Positions 27,601-35,347 of a DNA stretch of 64,000 nt are shown one piece after another; the first letter of the stretch is position 1, and every line of letters starts with the position of its first letter. The position numbers and the translations under genes were made by a program. The notes beneath the pieces were generated by a model. It saw nothing but the letters and a program-made list of their open reading frames with translations, had not been told where the DNA came from and did not search any database. Source of the stretch: Microcaldota archaeon (GTDB lineage: Archaea; B1Sed10-29; B47-G15); assembly GCA_003660975.1 (NCBI GenBank), contig QMVG01000001.1:1-64000 (forward strand). The letters run 5' to 3'.

Positions 27601-29650
27601 TGACATAACGAAAACAGAGGCATACGTGAAGCTTGTGGATATAGAGGAGGCCATGAAAAGCGAGAACAACTGCGTCAAGGTCAGGAAAAGAGAGGCAGAT
27701 AAATTAGGTAAGATAGTAAAAGGGGCTGAAGCGTTGATAGCCTTAGGGGCGGGTGTTGATGTTGTTGACACTTTTGCTCCTGGACCATGGCAAGCAGCCA
27801 CCTTGCTAGCACAATTAGGAATAGCCTATGCCCAGTACAAACAGGAGAAGAAATTTGCAGAAGCCCAGGTAGATGCGCTGAACGCGATGAAAGGCTGCTA
27901 CGACACTAAATTCCTGGCCTTAGGCATACAGAAGATTCCCACAAAGCAGAAAACTGAAAAGGATGTGATGAGCTCTCTAAAGAGCGGTGAGCTGGAAGGT
28001 GTTGTGTCAGGGCTGGACCAGACGGTAGCCAACCTAATAAAGAGCTTAACGCCATCTGAGAGCGTTTCAGGGCTTGCAAGGGAATTTGCTGATAACTACT
28101 ACTGGAATGTGATGTCCCTGCAGGGAGATTACGACGGACCCAGCATAACAAGGATTACAGGAGATGAGATATACAGGGTTCACTTCAACAGAGATGCTAC
28201 AATGAAGTGGTTCAACACGCCTGACTGTGCCATTGACTACTGCCAGGAATTGGATAACGGCCAGTACTGGTGCATGAGAAGTGAGGGGTACAAATGGCTT
28301 GACAATGATGGAAACACCATGGTAGAAGGGCCTCAAGCAGCCTCTGCCAGGTGGAGAAACAATGACGGCTACATGGAGATTGCTGTAAAATCAATTGACA
28401 TAAATAATAAGGTTGCTAAGGCCATGACAATACATAATGATATTACGCCATACGTGAGCTTTGATGACCCCTGTCTCAAAAAAGAAGTGGCTAAGCTGAT
28501 GGGTCTTTTCAGAGATGGGGATTACAGGGCTTATGCTGACACATTATTAAAGAATAGTTTGGGAGATCTGGAGCTGATAAAAACAGAGGACGCGTATATC
28601 TGGATGGAGGACGGGGATGTTATTGTCAGTTTTAACAAGCAGAAGGTTTGCGGGGACAGGATGGCAGCTTCAAAGTCAATTGCCAGGTTTGAGGGCGCGG
28701 ACATTGAGATATATGGTGATGGAACTGTTAAAATCGTGAAGGACGGTGAAGAGCTGCCTTGCGGAAACTTCAAACTTGGTAAAGGACTGAACGCAGGATA
28801 TGTTAGCTTTGAGAACGGCAAGCTCATGGCAGGAGACGCGTCTGCATACAAGAAACTATTTGGATGGAAGGACCTTGAATCAGTGCTGCACCTGATTATT
28901 TATGATTTGTCTTCAGTAAATGGCGATGTGCTTGATAATATGGGCTGGGAGAGGTGCAGCGTGGAGATTGATGGTAAGACATACTACGGCTTTAGGCTGT
29001 CTTTTGACTTTGATGGCGAGAGCAACAAGGAAGAGCAGTGGAACACCCTGCTTGACGACAGGTGCTTCATAGACTGGACTGCTGTTGATGACTATGGAGG
29101 CATAAGGTTCAACACAGATGAAGATGGAAATGCCTATGCTGAGATAACGCTTCCAAGTGGGGAGCAGGTAAGGGTAGATGACCTAGAGTATAATGAGGAA
29201 AAGAAGAGCTTTGAGGGCAAGGGAGAGGACGGCCATGACTACAGCATAACTGTGAAGGTTGAAAACGGCCAGCCAACTGCATATGTCATGGATGAGGAAG
29301 GAAATGTATACAGGATGCCTCTGTGGATGGCTCGCAGCAATAATGGCGCGTTGGTTTATGACGGGAAGACAGGTGCATTGAGCATAACGAACACGTTCCC
29401 ATTCGCAATAAATCCTGATTTCATAAACTACGGCGCTGACGGAAACGCGATGATGTCTCCTGGGAGGCCTCCATGGATTGTTTCCGAGCAGGACATCAGC
29501 AGGGCAGAGCAAGGCTGGAGGCAGATGGGCCAGCAGAACATATTGGCAGCGCTGCCGTGGACGCCAACAGAAACAACACAGCTGCTGCTCTTCGTAGTGC
29601 TGCTGCTGTCTGGCCTACTGCTAATAAGGAGGAGGAGAAATGAAAATTAA
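24689..29650 (+). CDS. Giant secreted protein with helical core and C-terminal TM/arginine anchor
   Basis: About 1653 aa. The GTG at 24689 is chosen over the adjacent TTG (24686) because agggtg then has better spacing. Residues 1-26 form a signal peptide ending in AYA. An N-terminal helical part with Cys pairs is followed at about 390-700 by a Lys/Asp-rich helical region of short coiled-coil-like repeats (VKKLDDITRDLDNI, EKAVKKLDDLAENL), then hydrophobic segments near 740, 930-970 and 1020, and a C-terminal beta-rich, acidic part. The end is a TM helix followed by RRRR, the layout of archaeosortase substrates or of a simple membrane anchor. I do not recognise a family. It overlaps the next gene by 11 bp. 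Confidence 0.75.
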   Translation: MERAYAFLMALVLISSVFTPYAYAIRERNNNDYVVHDISVKEKSLSHFIGSSDDNCWLKVRTSAIDHDEFSKLMEAVDEDIDSFGNIVLGRIQRERERAGIADDPEVEKARNQIFMINGVPVRLYDIASRSAKNPDDVCHLSSVLVDGAISLGMGINQNLRFCADNPSPACEEGYASSVSRKDLVAVERIISELKKAEDDKEVNWDAVSSEFEKLHIDFETDGKSDGELLDEATANLASIIKEKKVKYSPANIIESNRTFITLAPSDIIYLFPKEIMNMANVISGLRKDLNKWNLMGLGVGLSSIGIGWMNSIATRSVTRLGRGIAEDSDEFASLTRQGGRVRGLFTRGSPSQRMIRRWSRGGGTITEELVPSAGQGIRDRLGGWWWKKVRAKNLRNVGIAEDEINGIADALRKGNIDEAVKKLDDITRDLDNIPTKEKVDDIADGLRRISKQKQITGEALNDQVSKLDELAEKFPDEVPDEAEVKKTLGDVKKMLEGGSVDKEVIEKAVKKLDDLAENLPSNTKLKAFKEELEKINYYRDINRRRAIADALERKLTEITPKDPSNTKEWSKAFQSHYKDKIYIGQQKIEDVLNGWKREGRIMDSDISEFLETIESGKYDEAIKALPSDIQSEDIIADIRNVAAKAKKTTGGKIDDMDKFLKAKVGGEYVGELGDVMTDIVKANAGGFGALIDLARAAGKSKALYYLASAAIRVGQRARYVLDIGRTAMFAGFIASTAFKGDVQGFFSMHTFNLELSPKEVLKQSGKDGYVDVLAVSRKASIDMVEPDMVTAVLAYFGIDVGKMLNAPPSEEKIIAEKLKSISKMLFFMDQEGSVVEGRINSIGRIDELGSRRFMLLARNPAQSHFLLAEHPHSYKVSSSGKYSSLLLNINNVDLSVIGPDVVDYAQPDRITTFLANWMPSPWKLVLMGAAWGIFDVAAVATSKLGILGVSIPVMYYATRLFGERGTSLVSDITKTEAYVKLVDIEEAMKSENNCVKVRKREADKLGKIVKGAEALIALGAGVDVVDTFAPGPWQAATLLAQLGIAYAQYKQEKKFAEAQVDALNAMKGCYDTKFLALGIQKIPTKQKTEKDVMSSLKSGELEGVVSGLDQTVANLIKSLTPSESVSGLAREFADNYYWNVMSLQGDYDGPSITRITGDEIYRVHFNRDATMKWFNTPDCAIDYCQELDNGQYWCMRSEGYKWLDNDGNTMVEGPQAASARWRNNDGYMEIAVKSIDINNKVAKAMTIHNDITPYVSFDDPCLKKEVAKLMGLFRDGDYRAYADTLLKNSLGDLELIKTEDAYIWMEDGDVIVSFNKQKVCGDRMAASKSIARFEGADIEIYGDGTVKIVKDGEELPCGNFKLGKGLNAGYVSFENGKLMAGDASAYKKLFGWKDLESVLHLIIYDLSSVNGDVLDNMGWERCSVEIDGKTYYGFRLSFDFDGESNKEEQWNTLLDDRCFIDWTAVDDYGGIRFNTDEDGNAYAEITLPSGEQVRVDDLEYNEEKKSFEGKGEDGHDYSITVKVENGQPTAYVMDEEGNVYRMPLWMARSNNGALVYDGKTGALSITNTFPFAINPDFINYGADGNAMMSPGRPPWIVSEQDISRAEQGWRQMGQQNILAALPWTPTETTQLLLFVVLLLSGLLLIRRRRNEN

Positions 29651-30239
29651 GGTGCTGGTGCTGGTTATTGCAATGCTGTTTTTGTCTTATGCTGTAAGCG
29701 ATGAAGTGTTAAAGGAGTTGCTGACCGACTACGGCTGCCAAGAGGTAGAAAACGGCGTTATGTGCCCAGAGCTGGGCTATGTGGAGGGCATGGACTTCAA
29801 TATGCTTGAAAACATAAGCTGCATGGTGCTTGATTACGAAAACGCCACTCCTGACTGCGTGAGCAGTATAGAGTTAAGAGGCAATGTCATACAGGAATAT
29901 AAGGTATCCTACGACAACGGCAGCACTGAAAAGCTTTACAAAAGAGTGCCTGGTTACATGCTGAAGAATGTAATTGCAGTCATAAACCCCGAAAACATTG
30001 AGCTAAGCAAGTGCGAAAAGACAGGAGAGGACATATTTTACATTTACTACAGCTGCCCTTATGAGGGAAAGCAGATGTCTGGAGACCTTGCCTTTTTGTT
30101 CAATGAGTTCAACAACGAATCAATAGCAGTTGTGCTGAACATGCGCGAAAGGGGAGTTAGCTTAACTGTGGTGGCTTTCGCCATCGTACTGATAGTTGGC
30201 CTGGGAATCCTGGGTTATGTGCTCAAAAAAAGGCGTTAA
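29640..30239 (+). CDS. Secreted, C-terminally anchored small protein
   Basis: 199 aa with an N-terminal signal peptide (residues 1-18), an exterior domain with several Cys and sequons, and a C-terminal TM (about 176-195) ending in KKRR. The start lies inside the giant gene (11-bp overlap), indicating coupled synthesis and a possible partner role. The stop overlaps that of the convergent pilin-like gene in a shared TTAA. Family not recognised. Confidence 0.7.
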   Translation: MKIKVLVLVIAMLFLSYAVSDEVLKELLTDYGCQEVENGVMCPELGYVEGMDFNMLENISCMVLDYENATPDCVSSIELRGNVIQEYKVSYDNGSTEKLYKRVPGYMLKNVIAVINPENIELSKCEKTGEDIFYIYYSCPYEGKQMSGDLAFLFNEFNNESIAVVLNMRERGVSLTVVAFAIVLIVGLGILGYVLKKRR

Positions 30240-30712
30240 TAGTATATCCTAAGCGAAATCCTCCAATCTCCTATGTGGCTGCTTCCAACATATGTGTTGG
30301 GATAACTCTTGCTTGGATAACCATTACTTACAACACAACCGTTGCTGTCCTTGTACATGCAAAAGATATTGCTGTCTTTCTCAAAGCAAAGGGAAAAATT
30401 GCCTGGGCTGTACTTGGTTAAATTTTTGTAGAGCTCTGGGTAATCTGTGCACAAAAAACTACTTAAGTCACTGATTTGTAATCTTGGGTTAGAAAGTTCT
30501 TTGTAAAGCTCGGGCCAGAAGTAGTCTTCTCCGCCCCCCTCGTAGTGCATTGCAACAAGTGCGCTGTTTATGAACTCGTATGCATATGCTGATGATGCCT
30601 GTCTCAGCGTGGATATGCCATACTGACCAGCACTGAATATTACGAGAATGCTCGCTATGCTGGCAACTATCACAAATAGCATTGCGTCCACTATGGCTGC
30701 CTGTGCCTTCAT
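30236..30712 (-). CDS. Pilin-like protein
   Basis: 158 aa starting MKAQAAIVDAMLFVIV, with a KA|Q leader junction and hydrophobic helix as in archaeal class III signal peptides. The ATG at 30712 is preferred over the track's TTG because gaggag lies 8 nt upstream and ATGA overlaps the preceding stop. The soluble domain has several Cys and a Tyr-rich C-terminus. Last gene of the minus-strand pilus locus. Confidence 0.68.
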   Translation of the reverse strand: MKAQAAIVDAMLFVIVASIASILVIFSAGQYGISTLRQASSAYAYEFINSALVAMHYEGGGEDYFWPELYKELSNPRLQISDLSSFLCTDYPELYKNLTKYSPGNFSLCFEKDSNIFCMYKDSNGCVVSNGYPSKSYPNTYVGSSHIGDWRISLRIYY

Positions 30713-31116
30713 CCTGCACTCCTCCACACGCAAACGACAATGGCATCAAATATATAGCCGGTGTTTGATTGCCTTGCTATGATGTACTTATATCGCAGAG
30801 CGTTGATCTGGCAAACATTTTGGTTTCCGTCTGAATCAAAGTAAATGGCGTATTCAACATTATGGCTTTCAGCTATCATATCTGCCTTCTGCATCAAGGG
30901 ACTGTTAGGATTAAGGTCTTCATCTGAAAGCACGCCTTCAGAGGTAAATACTTTGGCTATCAAAAGAGAGGCCTCGTTCAGCTCCATTGCCTCTCTCTTC
31001 TCCCCAACAAGGCCATAGGCAAAAACTATTCCAGAGAAGAACATAAATAGCGCGAAAAGCACTATTATGAGCGTTGGAAGGTCGTCTCCTATTGGTCCTA
31101 TGAAAGCTTTTCTCAT
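30709..31116 (-). CDS. Pilin-like membrane-anchored protein
   Basis: 135 aa with a single N-terminal hydrophobic segment (about residues 14-36) and a small exterior domain. The start MRKAFIGPIGDD at 31116 is chosen because ggtggtg lies 5 nt upstream and the ATG overlaps the preceding stop. The leader is longer than in its neighbours, so it may be an uncleaved accessory protein rather than a true pilin. Confidence 0.6.
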   Translation of the reverse strand: MRKAFIGPIGDDLPTLIIVLFALFMFFSGIVFAYGLVGEKREAMELNEASLLIAKVFTSEGVLSDEDLNPNSPLMQKADMIAESHNVEYAIYFDSDGNQNVCQINALRYKYIIARQSNTGYIFDAIVVCVWRSAG

Positions 31117-31661
31117 CCACACACCACCGAGCAAGCTGTCATTTGGCAGCCCTCTATCTCGATTTTTTTATCTGCATTGTCCACCGTTATCTTTATGTAG
31201 CTGTTTTCTGTTGAATTCAGGATAATCTCTTCCCCATAGTTGCAGCTTTCAAGAGAGTAACCTGAAGGTATCAGGGCATAGGCAGAGGAAATGTAGGTCT
31301 CTGGCTTATGCTCTCCTTCTCTCGGATAGGAAAGCATGGCTATTGCTGCGTAGAGTCTTTTATATGTTCCTGCACCTTCAAGACCTATGACAAGCGTATA
31401 TGGCTCTCCTTTCTCAAGGTTCAGGCGGTAGGACTTCTCAGGAATCCTTCTTGGAAGGGGAAAGTTAAGGGTTGCTTCTTCTAGGTTTGACGATAGAGTA
31501 TTGCTTATGGTGTTCACAAGGTCTGATGCTAGGGCTTCAGCTGCCTGGTTCCTGCTCTGCTCTTGGCCTATGCTCATAAAGGAGAAGACAACCCCGAATG
31601 TAACGAAAAGGAATATCAGCATTACCACTTTTGACATTATCCACATTCCAAGACCCTTCAC
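31113..31661 (-). CDS. Pilin-like protein
   Basis: About 182 aa. The GTG at 31661, one base after the upstream stop and preceded by aggtgg, is preferred over the track start at 31697, which would run into the upstream gene. The N-terminus VKGLGMWIMSKVVMLIFLF gives a basic leader and one TM helix, then a beta-rich exterior domain with three Cys at the C-terminus. Likely a minor pilin. Confidence 0.62.
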   Translation of the reverse strand: MKGLGMWIMSKVVMLIFLFVTFGVVFSFMSIGQEQSRNQAAEALASDLVNTISNTLSSNLEEATLNFPLPRRIPEKSYRLNLEKGEPYTLVIGLEGAGTYKRLYAAIAMLSYPREGEHKPETYISSAYALIPSGYSLESCNYGEEIILNSTENSYIKITVDNADKKIEIEGCQMTACSVVCG

Positions 31662-31662
31662 G

Positions 31663-32250
31663 CTATCCACCTGCGTAAATTTCCATTTCGTCCCCACTCT
31701 TCTTGCTTATGGTTAAGGTGTACCTAGTTGGCTTGAACCTGCAATTAATGTAAACATTGTTGCTCCATTCTCCTTGGTTTTCGAAATCAAGGTCAGAGAA
31801 TTTACATTCAGCAATATTGCTACTACTAATGCCTGTTGGGAAGAATTCTATGCTTACAGAACTTGGAACGTCAACTGCCTCTATCAATGGGCTTCCTGTC
31901 TCGCCTGCTATGCTGAGCACAAGCAGATAACAGCTCTCCCTGCCAAGTGCGGCCTTACATGTTTCCTCTGAGCCTCCTATCATTCTTATGCCTTCAAAGG
32001 AGGGGTCTGCGCAGCCAACAGGGGAAAAGTCAACGACAACTGTCCTGTTGCTGCCCACAGAGCCGTGGTAAACAGACTCTATTTCCCTTGCCAGGTATGA
32101 CATGGATGCCTGCATCTTCTCGTAGAACTGCGCTGAGCAGGAGTTTTGGTATGTGTAGAAAGCAATTATGAGAACAAAGGAGAGTATGGCCACTCCTATG
32201 AGCAACTCTATCGGGGCCTCTTCTTGCCCTCTTCCTGAAAGCACCGGCAT
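31663..32250 (-). CDS. Pilin-like protein with class III signal peptide
   Basis: 195 aa. The leader SGRGQEEAPIELLIGVAIL carries RG|Q followed by a Glu just before the hydrophobic helix, close to the QxSxExxxL class III signature of archaeal pilins. The ATG at 32250 is chosen over the track start (32361) because a TATA box (tataaaaaa) sits 27 nt upstream, giving a leaderless mRNA. The exterior domain has five or six Cys. It heads a four-gene group of pilin-like genes ending at 30236. Confidence 0.78.
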   Translation of the reverse strand: MPVLSGRGQEEAPIELLIGVAILSFVLIIAFYTYQNSCSAQFYEKMQASMSYLAREIESVYHGSVGSNRTVVVDFSPVGCADPSFEGIRMIGGSEETCKAALGRESCYLLVLSIAGETGSPLIEAVDVPSSVSIEFFPTGISSSNIAECKFSDLDFENQGEWSNNVYINCRFKPTRYTLTISKKSGDEMEIYAGG

Positions 32251-32272
32251 AATTAGGTAAAAGCATGGCAGG

Positions 32273-32281
32273 TATAAAAAA
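32273..32281 (-). promoter_or_regulatory. TATA box for pilin genes 32250-30236
   Basis: The minus-strand sequence ttttttata is centred about 27 nt before the ATG at 32250. It lies in the short gap after the 46-residue gene, so the distal four pilin-like genes can be expressed independently of the upstream motor genes. Confidence 0.6.
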
Positions 32282-32296
32282 CATAAAGAGGAGATT

Positions 32297-32437
32297 TCAG
32301 AAAAGCAGAAAACCAAGCTGCTGGGCGTAAGTGGCAGCGCTCTGGAACATTGGCTTTGCAATCGTGTATATCAATATAGCTGCTATCACCAGCACAATGG
32401 CAAGGTATATTGGAGTCCAGCTAACAGCTCTTTTCAT
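32297..32437 (-). CDS. 46-residue pilin-like membrane peptide (absent from ORF track)
   Basis: A short ORF reads MKRAVSWTPIYLAIVLVIAA, continues through one hydrophobic helix and ends QLGFLLF. KRA before a hydrophobic helix resembles a class III leader, but almost no exterior domain follows. The ATG lies 12 bp after the upstream pilin stop and is preceded by gagggat at normal Shine-Dalgarno spacing; the gap to the next promoter is 15 bp. Context supports a real gene: a tiny pseudopilin or assembly factor. Confidence 0.65.
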   Translation of the reverse strand: MKRAVSWTPIYLAIVLVIAAILIYTIAKPMFQSAATYAQQLGFLLF

Positions 32438-32449
32438 AGCTATCCCTCA

Positions 32450-32890
32450 CTAGCAACTGTCAAAGTCTGCATCTCCGATGCCTATATAGCAAGTGGTTCC
32501 TGATGTGTCTGTTGTACACTTTGCTTTTACCTTTGCCCTGAAGTCTTTTTCAACTCCTAATTCGTCCTTATCAGTACCAATGGATACTGCTTCATTACTT
32601 GTTAGGGTAGTCTCGGCGCAGAACTTTAAAGTCACTCCGCTGCCTCCAACTGCGTCTGTAAAGGTGTCTGTCGTGTAAACCGTTCCAGCAACGAAGGAGG
32701 CCTCTCCGCTGCTGACAAAGGTGGAGCCCTTGTACTGGTATGCCTTGGAAAGCTGCTGCCTAATTGCAGACGCAGGGTCTGCTCCTGGCGTTGAGATGTT
32801 TCCCAAGATGCCGAGCAGTATGCCAAGAATTGCAACTGCCACCACTGCTGCTATCATCAGCTTGAAGGTGTCAAAGGCCTGTCCTCTCAT
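32450..32890 (-). CDS. Probable major pilin
   Basis: 146 aa, starting MRGQAFDTFKLMIAAVVAVA: RG|Q junction, hydrophobic helix, then a Thr/Ser/Gly-rich exterior domain with four Cys. The ATG at 32890 is preceded by a strong gaggtgat Shine-Dalgarno and an AT-rich TATA-like element (32928-32935), so it can be transcribed alone at high level. It is paralogous in its leader to the next upstream gene (QAFxxFKLxIA). The simple composition and own promoter suggest the major subunit. Confidence 0.78.
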   Translation of the reverse strand: MRGQAFDTFKLMIAAVVAVAILGILLGILGNISTPGADPASAIRQQLSKAYQYKGSTFVSSGEASFVAGTVYTTDTFTDAVGGSGVTLKFCAETTLTSNEAVSIGTDKDELGVEKDFRAKVKAKCTTDTSGTTCYIGIGDADFDSC

Positions 32891-32937
32891 CAAAACAATC
32901 ACCTCAGGAAGATTAAGTCATCAAAGTATTTAAAAGT

Positions 32938-33321
32938 TTATTGGCAGTTCTTGCTTCCTATGTAAAGCATTGTTTGCCCGCTGCTGGTCTTAGCGCTGAC
33001 CGGCAGCTCTATGTTTTCATCAACCTCGCAAAGACCTGAACTGCAAGAAAAGGCAGATCCGAACTGTTGTCCCACACTGACGCCGTCGACCCCGATGCTT
33101 GAAAATGAAAAGCCCTCTCCCTTAACAAATGAAACCCTGTCCCTGGCAAAGCAGAGGCCAGGCGCCTTTTTTGACTGCTCTGACAGCTCCTTCAGGATTT
33201 GGGCAGAGCTGAGAGGAGATGCAGGTGACTGAGAAGCGAAGTAAACGAGCAAGAGCAGGAAAACCGCAAAGACAGAAGCTATGAGAAGCTTGAAAACCGT
33301 AAAAGCCTGCGCCTTTCTCAT
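32938..33321 (-). CDS. Pilin-like protein, paralogue of the probable major pilin
   Basis: 127 aa starting MRKAQAFTVFKLLIASVFAV. The QAFxxFKLxIA core matches the downstream pilin, so both were probably produced by duplication and share a leader peptidase and assembly motor. The ATG at 33321, not the track start at 33360, gives a normal leader and leaves a 4-bp gap to the T2SSF gene. The exterior domain has four Cys. Confidence 0.75.
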   Translation of the reverse strand: MRKAQAFTVFKLLIASVFAVFLLLLVYFASQSPASPLSSAQILKELSEQSKKAPGLCFARDRVSFVKGEGFSFSSIGVDGVSVGQQFGSAFSCSSGLCEVDENIELPVSAKTSSGQTMLYIGSKNCQ

Positions 33322-33325
33322 AAAA

Positions 33326-35347
33326 TCACGCCGCCATTGTGGATGCAAACCAAGCTGCAAAGAAGAAAAGTGTCATGGCAATCGGGACTGTTTTAGCTAT
33401 GCTCATCTTTAAGGCAAGAGGGTTGTCGCCCTCGTTTATCTTTGTGATGAAGTAGAGCAAGAGGACAGTTATCTCCAGCACGTAAATTGTTATTATTATA
33501 AGAAACGTCATCGCGTCAGGCATTGAGGCCAGCGCTTGTGGGTTTATGAAGCCAACTGGAATGCCTGCGCTTGGCCCTGCTCCTATAAACTCACTGCCTC
33601 CCAGGGAAAGCAAGGCCCCTACAATCACTTTCTGGAGAGCAGAGGTTATTCCCAGCACAAGGGGAGCTATCAAATACGCTATGCTTCTCATCATAGCAGT
33701 TATCTCCTCTAGGACCGCTCTCACCTTCTCCTTGACCTTCTTTGCATCTCTCAGCTGTATTGAGAGTGAAAGCAGAACCCTTGCCCCCTGCTGCACCCCC
33801 AGAGAAAGGGAATCTATCACAACCCTTACTGTGTTCTTTATTATCTTGCTCGGAACATGTCTCAAAGAACCATAGGCAGGGTCAAAGAAGGCTGCCTCTA
33901 TTGTCATGCCTAAATTCTTTATGTTCTCTGCCGTTATCCTGTATGTCCTGGACAGCGGGCTGTCAGTGAGGAAGTTGGCAGTGTACTCAACAGCCTCCTC
34001 TATGGGCCTGTTCTCTCCCAAGCGCGATGCCAAGATGTATATGGAATCCTGAAAGTCAGCCTCCATCCTCATAATCTTGTCTTGCAGTTTCTTCTTAGGA
34101 TAAGTGCTGCCGTATAAGTAAACAGAAACAAAAATCACAGCAGACATCACATAACCTGCCATAGTAAAGAAAGGAATGTAAGAGGCAATAGCTTCCTTGT
34201 CCCAAGGCCTTGTTATTGCTGGGTTCGGATTCAGGAATGGCTCAAACACGTAAATGAAGAGATACGCGGTTGCAAGCATTGCAAAGACTGCAAGCAGAAT
34301 GACAGGGATGTTCGTGTTTCCTATTTTTATGTGCGCCTTCTTTGGCAATTCAGGATGGTCATCTGGAATGTGGGGGGCCTCGTAAACAGGGGGCCTCCTT
34401 GAAAGTATTTGCCTCGCGAAAACAAAAGCCCCAAGAGGCACCAGGATGTTATAGATAAGCACTAGAACCCAGAGCTGCGCAAAAGGCAGATTCGCCATAA
34501 TGCTTCCAATGGGGAGCATGATTATAAGCATAAGGGGAAGCAAAACCCCGACATAATAGAGATATATGCTTGGCTGTCTCATTTTCATAGCATACTTGTC
34601 CATATCGTCCTTTATACCCTCCAAAACATCATATATTGCCTTGTCCAATATCGCGTGCCTCTTGGCCTCATCAACCTCTATGACACTTGACCTTATCAGC
34701 ATGAGAGCATGCTTGAACTCATCAGAGTACTGCCCCCATTTGTATGCCAGCTTGTCCAATGCCTCCTCTGCAGAAGAGTATATGCCCATTTTGAGGTTCC
34801 ATGAAAGCTCCTTCAGCTCGCTTGCTATCTTTCCCCTGCCATGCTCAGAGGCAAAGTCTATTGCCCTTTCCAAGTTTGGAGAAAGCTTCATGCTTATAAC
34901 CATGTAATTTACTATTTCTGGAACCTCCAGAACAGACCTCATCTTGATAGAATCCGCGTGGAAGATTGGATACCTCTGCACGTAATAGGTAAGAGCTATG
35001 GGGCCCAAAAGCAGCATTGGCAGGACATACATCAAGGCATAATAAGGCAGACCTGAAAAGAAGATTAAGAGCAAGGCGATGAATACGCATGGAATGAATG
35101 AAGCTGCAAAGAAAAGGGTTGTTGTATTGCTCACCTGCTCAGCAGATAGGTCCCAGCCAAGAAAATCAATTGCCTGCTTCAGCTTCAAATCCTTGAAAGG
35201 CATAGGGCTTTCTGCTTTTCCCAGCTTACGCGCAATCCTGTAATACCAATTGTCTTCCTCAAAAACAGGCTTCTTTTCCTCTGCTATCAGCGAGCTGTAA
35301 GCTTCTGCATAAGCCTTTGGAACCCTGTCTTCACTTCTTCGCGCCAC
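33326..35347 (-). CDS. Two-domain T2SSF platform protein (FlaJ-like, motor 3)
   Basis: 673-residue polytopic protein with two T2SSF domains, the FlaJ/ArlJ layout. The first domain (about residues 135-265, VPEIVNYMVISMKLSPNLERAI) is followed by several TM helices and a Pro-rich cytoplasmic loop, then a second domain (about 440-580) and four or more C-terminal helices. In contrast to motors 1 and 2, where the two domains are on separate genes, here they are fused. The GTG start overlaps the ATPase gene by 17 bp, with a purine-rich gggggg just upstream. Confidence 0.88.
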   Translation of the reverse strand: MARRSEDRVPKAYAEAYSSLIAEEKKPVFEEDNWYYRIARKLGKAESPMPFKDLKLKQAIDFLGWDLSAEQVSNTTTLFFAASFIPCVFIALLLIFFSGLPYYALMYVLPMLLLGPIALTYYVQRYPIFHADSIKMRSVLEVPEIVNYMVISMKLSPNLERAIDFASEHGRGKIASELKELSWNLKMGIYSSAEEALDKLAYKWGQYSDEFKHALMLIRSSVIEVDEAKRHAILDKAIYDVLEGIKDDMDKYAMKMRQPSIYLYYVGVLLPLMLIIMLPIGSIMANLPFAQLWVLVLIYNILVPLGAFVFARQILSRRPPVYEAPHIPDDHPELPKKAHIKIGNTNIPVILLAVFAMLATAYLFIYVFEPFLNPNPAITRPWDKEAIASYIPFFTMAGYVMSAVIFVSVYLYGSTYPKKKLQDKIMRMEADFQDSIYILASRLGENRPIEEAVEYTANFLTDSPLSRTYRITAENIKNLGMTIEAAFFDPAYGSLRHVPSKIIKNTVRVVIDSLSLGVQQGARVLLSLSIQLRDAKKVKEKVRAVLEEITAMMRSIAYLIAPLVLGITSALQKVIVGALLSLGGSEFIGAGPSAGIPVGFINPQALASMPDAMTFLIIITIYVLEITVLLLYFITKINEGDNPLALKMSIAKTVPIAMTLFFFAAWFASTMAA

